A DNA stretch of 64,000 nucleotides. It comes from Burkholderia sp. D-99. GTDB lineage: Bacteria; Pseudomonadota; Gammaproteobacteria; Burkholderiales; Burkholderiaceae. Location of the stretch: assembly GCF_011605345.1 (NCBI RefSeq), contig NZ_JAAOXM010000002.1, positions 496,001-560,000 of the forward strand, read 5' to 3'. Below are positions 62,934 to 64,000 of this stretch, piece after piece. A model generated the notes under the pieces. It did no database searches and was not told the DNA's origin. It saw nothing but the letters and a program-made list of their open reading frames with translations. Made by a program: the position numbers and the translations under genes. The first letter of the stretch is position 1, and each line of letters starts with the position of its first letter.

Positions 62934-64000
62934 TCAGCCCCTCAGCAGGTTAACCGCGTTCACGGCGACGTCGAGCCAGACTGTCTGACCGATTTTCGAA
63001 CGGCTGGCGTGGCAGCCGCCAGTCATGTCGCGAACCACGATGCGCTGGCCGTTGCCAAGCCGTACGTGACAGGCCGTGTCGGTACCAAGATAGACCGTGG
63101 CGGCGATCTCGCCCTTGATCCGCGGACCGACCGATACGGGCCCCGTGGCGAACGCGAGTCGCTCGGGCCGAATCGCCACCGTGACTGCATCGCCGACCGC
63201 GTACTCGTCATGCGGAGCCGCCACGAATTCGCCGACCTCGGGCACGGCGACCCGCACAAATCCGGCGCCTCGCTCCGTGACATGCCCCGCCAGCATGTTG
63301 TTCTCGCCGATGAAGTCCGCGACGAAGCGGGTGGCGGGCCGGTCGTAGATGTCTTCAGGCGTACCGATCTGCTGCACGAGGCCCTCCGACATCACGGCAA
63401 TGCGATCGCTCATCGCAAGGGCCTCTTCCTGGTCATGCGTGACGAAGACAAACGTGATGCCGGTCTTTTCCTGCAGGCTCTTCAGTTCGAGCCGCATTGC
63501 CTGGCGTAACTTCAGGTCGAGCGCGGACAGCGGCTCATCGAGCAGCAGCACGCGCGGCTGCGGCGCAAGCGCCCGGGCGAGCGCGATACGTTGTTGCTGT
63601 CCACCCGAGAGCTGGTTGGCGTGCCGGTCGGCGAACTTTTCCATCTTGACGAGCGCCAGCATCTCGACAACACGCTGTTTGACGTCGGCCGGGCTGCGCT
63701 TGAGCATGCGCAGGCCAAATGCGATGTTCTGAGCCACCGTCATGTTGGGAAACAGCGCGTAATGCTGGAATACCGTGTTGACCGGACGGCGATACGGTGG
63801 CAAGTCGTGGACCGGCTCGCCAGCCAACAGGATTTCTCCCGACGAAGGCTCCTCGAACCCGGCCAGCAGACGTAGCAACGTCGTCTTGCCGCAACCTGAC
63901 GGCCCGAGCAAGGTAAAGAACTCGTTGTCGTTGATCGATAGGGACACGCCTTTCAGCGCGTGGGCGACGCCGGACGCATCGCCCGGATAGATCTTGTGAG
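62934..64000 (-). CDS. ABC transporter ATPase (PotA type), 5' end beyond window
   Basis: The visible 355 codons run off the right edge; the frame is open past the GTG at 63947 ([21 protein letters not shown]), typical of a PotA N-terminus, so that GTG is not the start. Walker [11 protein letters not shown]-loop [12 protein letters not shown], signature [16 protein letters not shown] and Walker [13 protein letters not shown] are present, followed by a C-terminal TOBE-type regulatory domain. It energises the adjacent permeases. Confidence 0.93.
   Translation of the reverse strand, partial: HKIYPGDASGVAHALKGVSLSINDNEFFTLLGPSGCGKTTLLRLLAGFEEPSSGEILLAGEPVHDLPPYRRPVNTVFQHYALFPNMTVAQNIAFGLRMLKRSPADVKQRVVEMLALVKMEKFADRHANQLSGGQQQRIALARALAPQPRVLLLDEPLSALDLKLRQAMRLELKSLQEKTGITFVFVTHDQEEALAMSDRIAVMSEGLVQQIGTPEDIYDRPATRFVADFIGENNMLAGHVTERGAGFVRVAVPEVGEFVAAPHDEYAVGDAVTVAIRPERLAFATGPVSVGPRIKGEIAATVYLGTDTACHVRLGNGQRIVVRDMTGGCHASRSKIGQTVWLDVAVNAVNLLRG

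Noticed and set aside
1..64000. tRNA or rRNA genes, CRISPR arrays, intact insertion sequences
   Set aside because: None was seen by eye; only transposase and mobile-element fragments at 53-55.5 kb.

Overview
This window is a GC-rich proteobacterial chromosome segment that looks like Burkholderia, most likely the Burkholderia cepacia complex and plausibly a secondary chromosome. The reasons are the codon use, the EstB-type esterase, the OmpC-like porin, two CsbD proteins, and extra copies of housekeeping genes (glmS, panB). Genus and replicon are inferences from gene content. I saw no rRNA, tRNA, CRISPR array, replication origin or intact insertion sequence.

Layout. 0-2.6 kb: the start of an unknown gene, then an ABC-F ATPase preceded by a short leader peptide with a very strong ribosome binding site, then a GNAT acetyltransferase. 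2.7-8.0 kb: class V aminotransferase, EstB-like serine esterase, FAD amine oxidoreductase and a LivK-type binding protein. 8.4-13.3 kb: a stress-type island with a triple-PAS LuxR regulator, two CsbD proteins, a BON protein, a proline-rich protein, a 27-residue membrane protein and a DKNYY-repeat protein. Three copies of one palindrome sit about 100 bp upstream of the regulator and two of its neighbours. 13.4-27.3 kb: DUF1338 protein with divergent LysR; Fur-controlled siderophore receptor; GapN-like aldehyde dehydrogenase; creatinase/prolidase-fold protein with MHS transporter and divergent LysR; LysE exporter; three small unknown genes.

27.3-36.3 kb is a probable copper locus. Two convergent transcription units together contain three DUF2946 proteins, a PepSY membrane protein, two TonB-dependent receptors, an outer-membrane-type protein and CopC. 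Two DUF2946 proteins end in the same Ser-Arg-Ala-Pro-Pro-x-Phe-x tail and the third ends in an Arg-Gly-Pro-Pro variant. Each lies just upstream of a transport gene. This matches copper-responsive translational-arrest leaders of the CruR/CutF type and is the most interesting part of the window.

36.4-52.7 kb: Old Yellow Enzyme with divergent MerR; secreted protein; large lipoprotein; CHASE histidine kinase with LuxR response regulator; a hexuronate unit (uronate dehydrogenase, LacI regulator, ACS-type transporter) linked by three shared operators; ogt preceded by an internally deleted ada-alkA remnant; AraC regulator; panB paralogue; Lrp regulator divergent from glmS. 52.7-55.6 kb: a less GC-rich scrap yard with remnants of mobile mystery protein A, a NUDIX hydrolase and an IS3-type transposase, plus three small unknown genes. 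55.6-64.0 kb: a same-strand catabolic series of spermidine/putrescine-type ABC transporter (ATPase cut by the window end), binding protein, amidase, porin and P1-family aminopeptidase.
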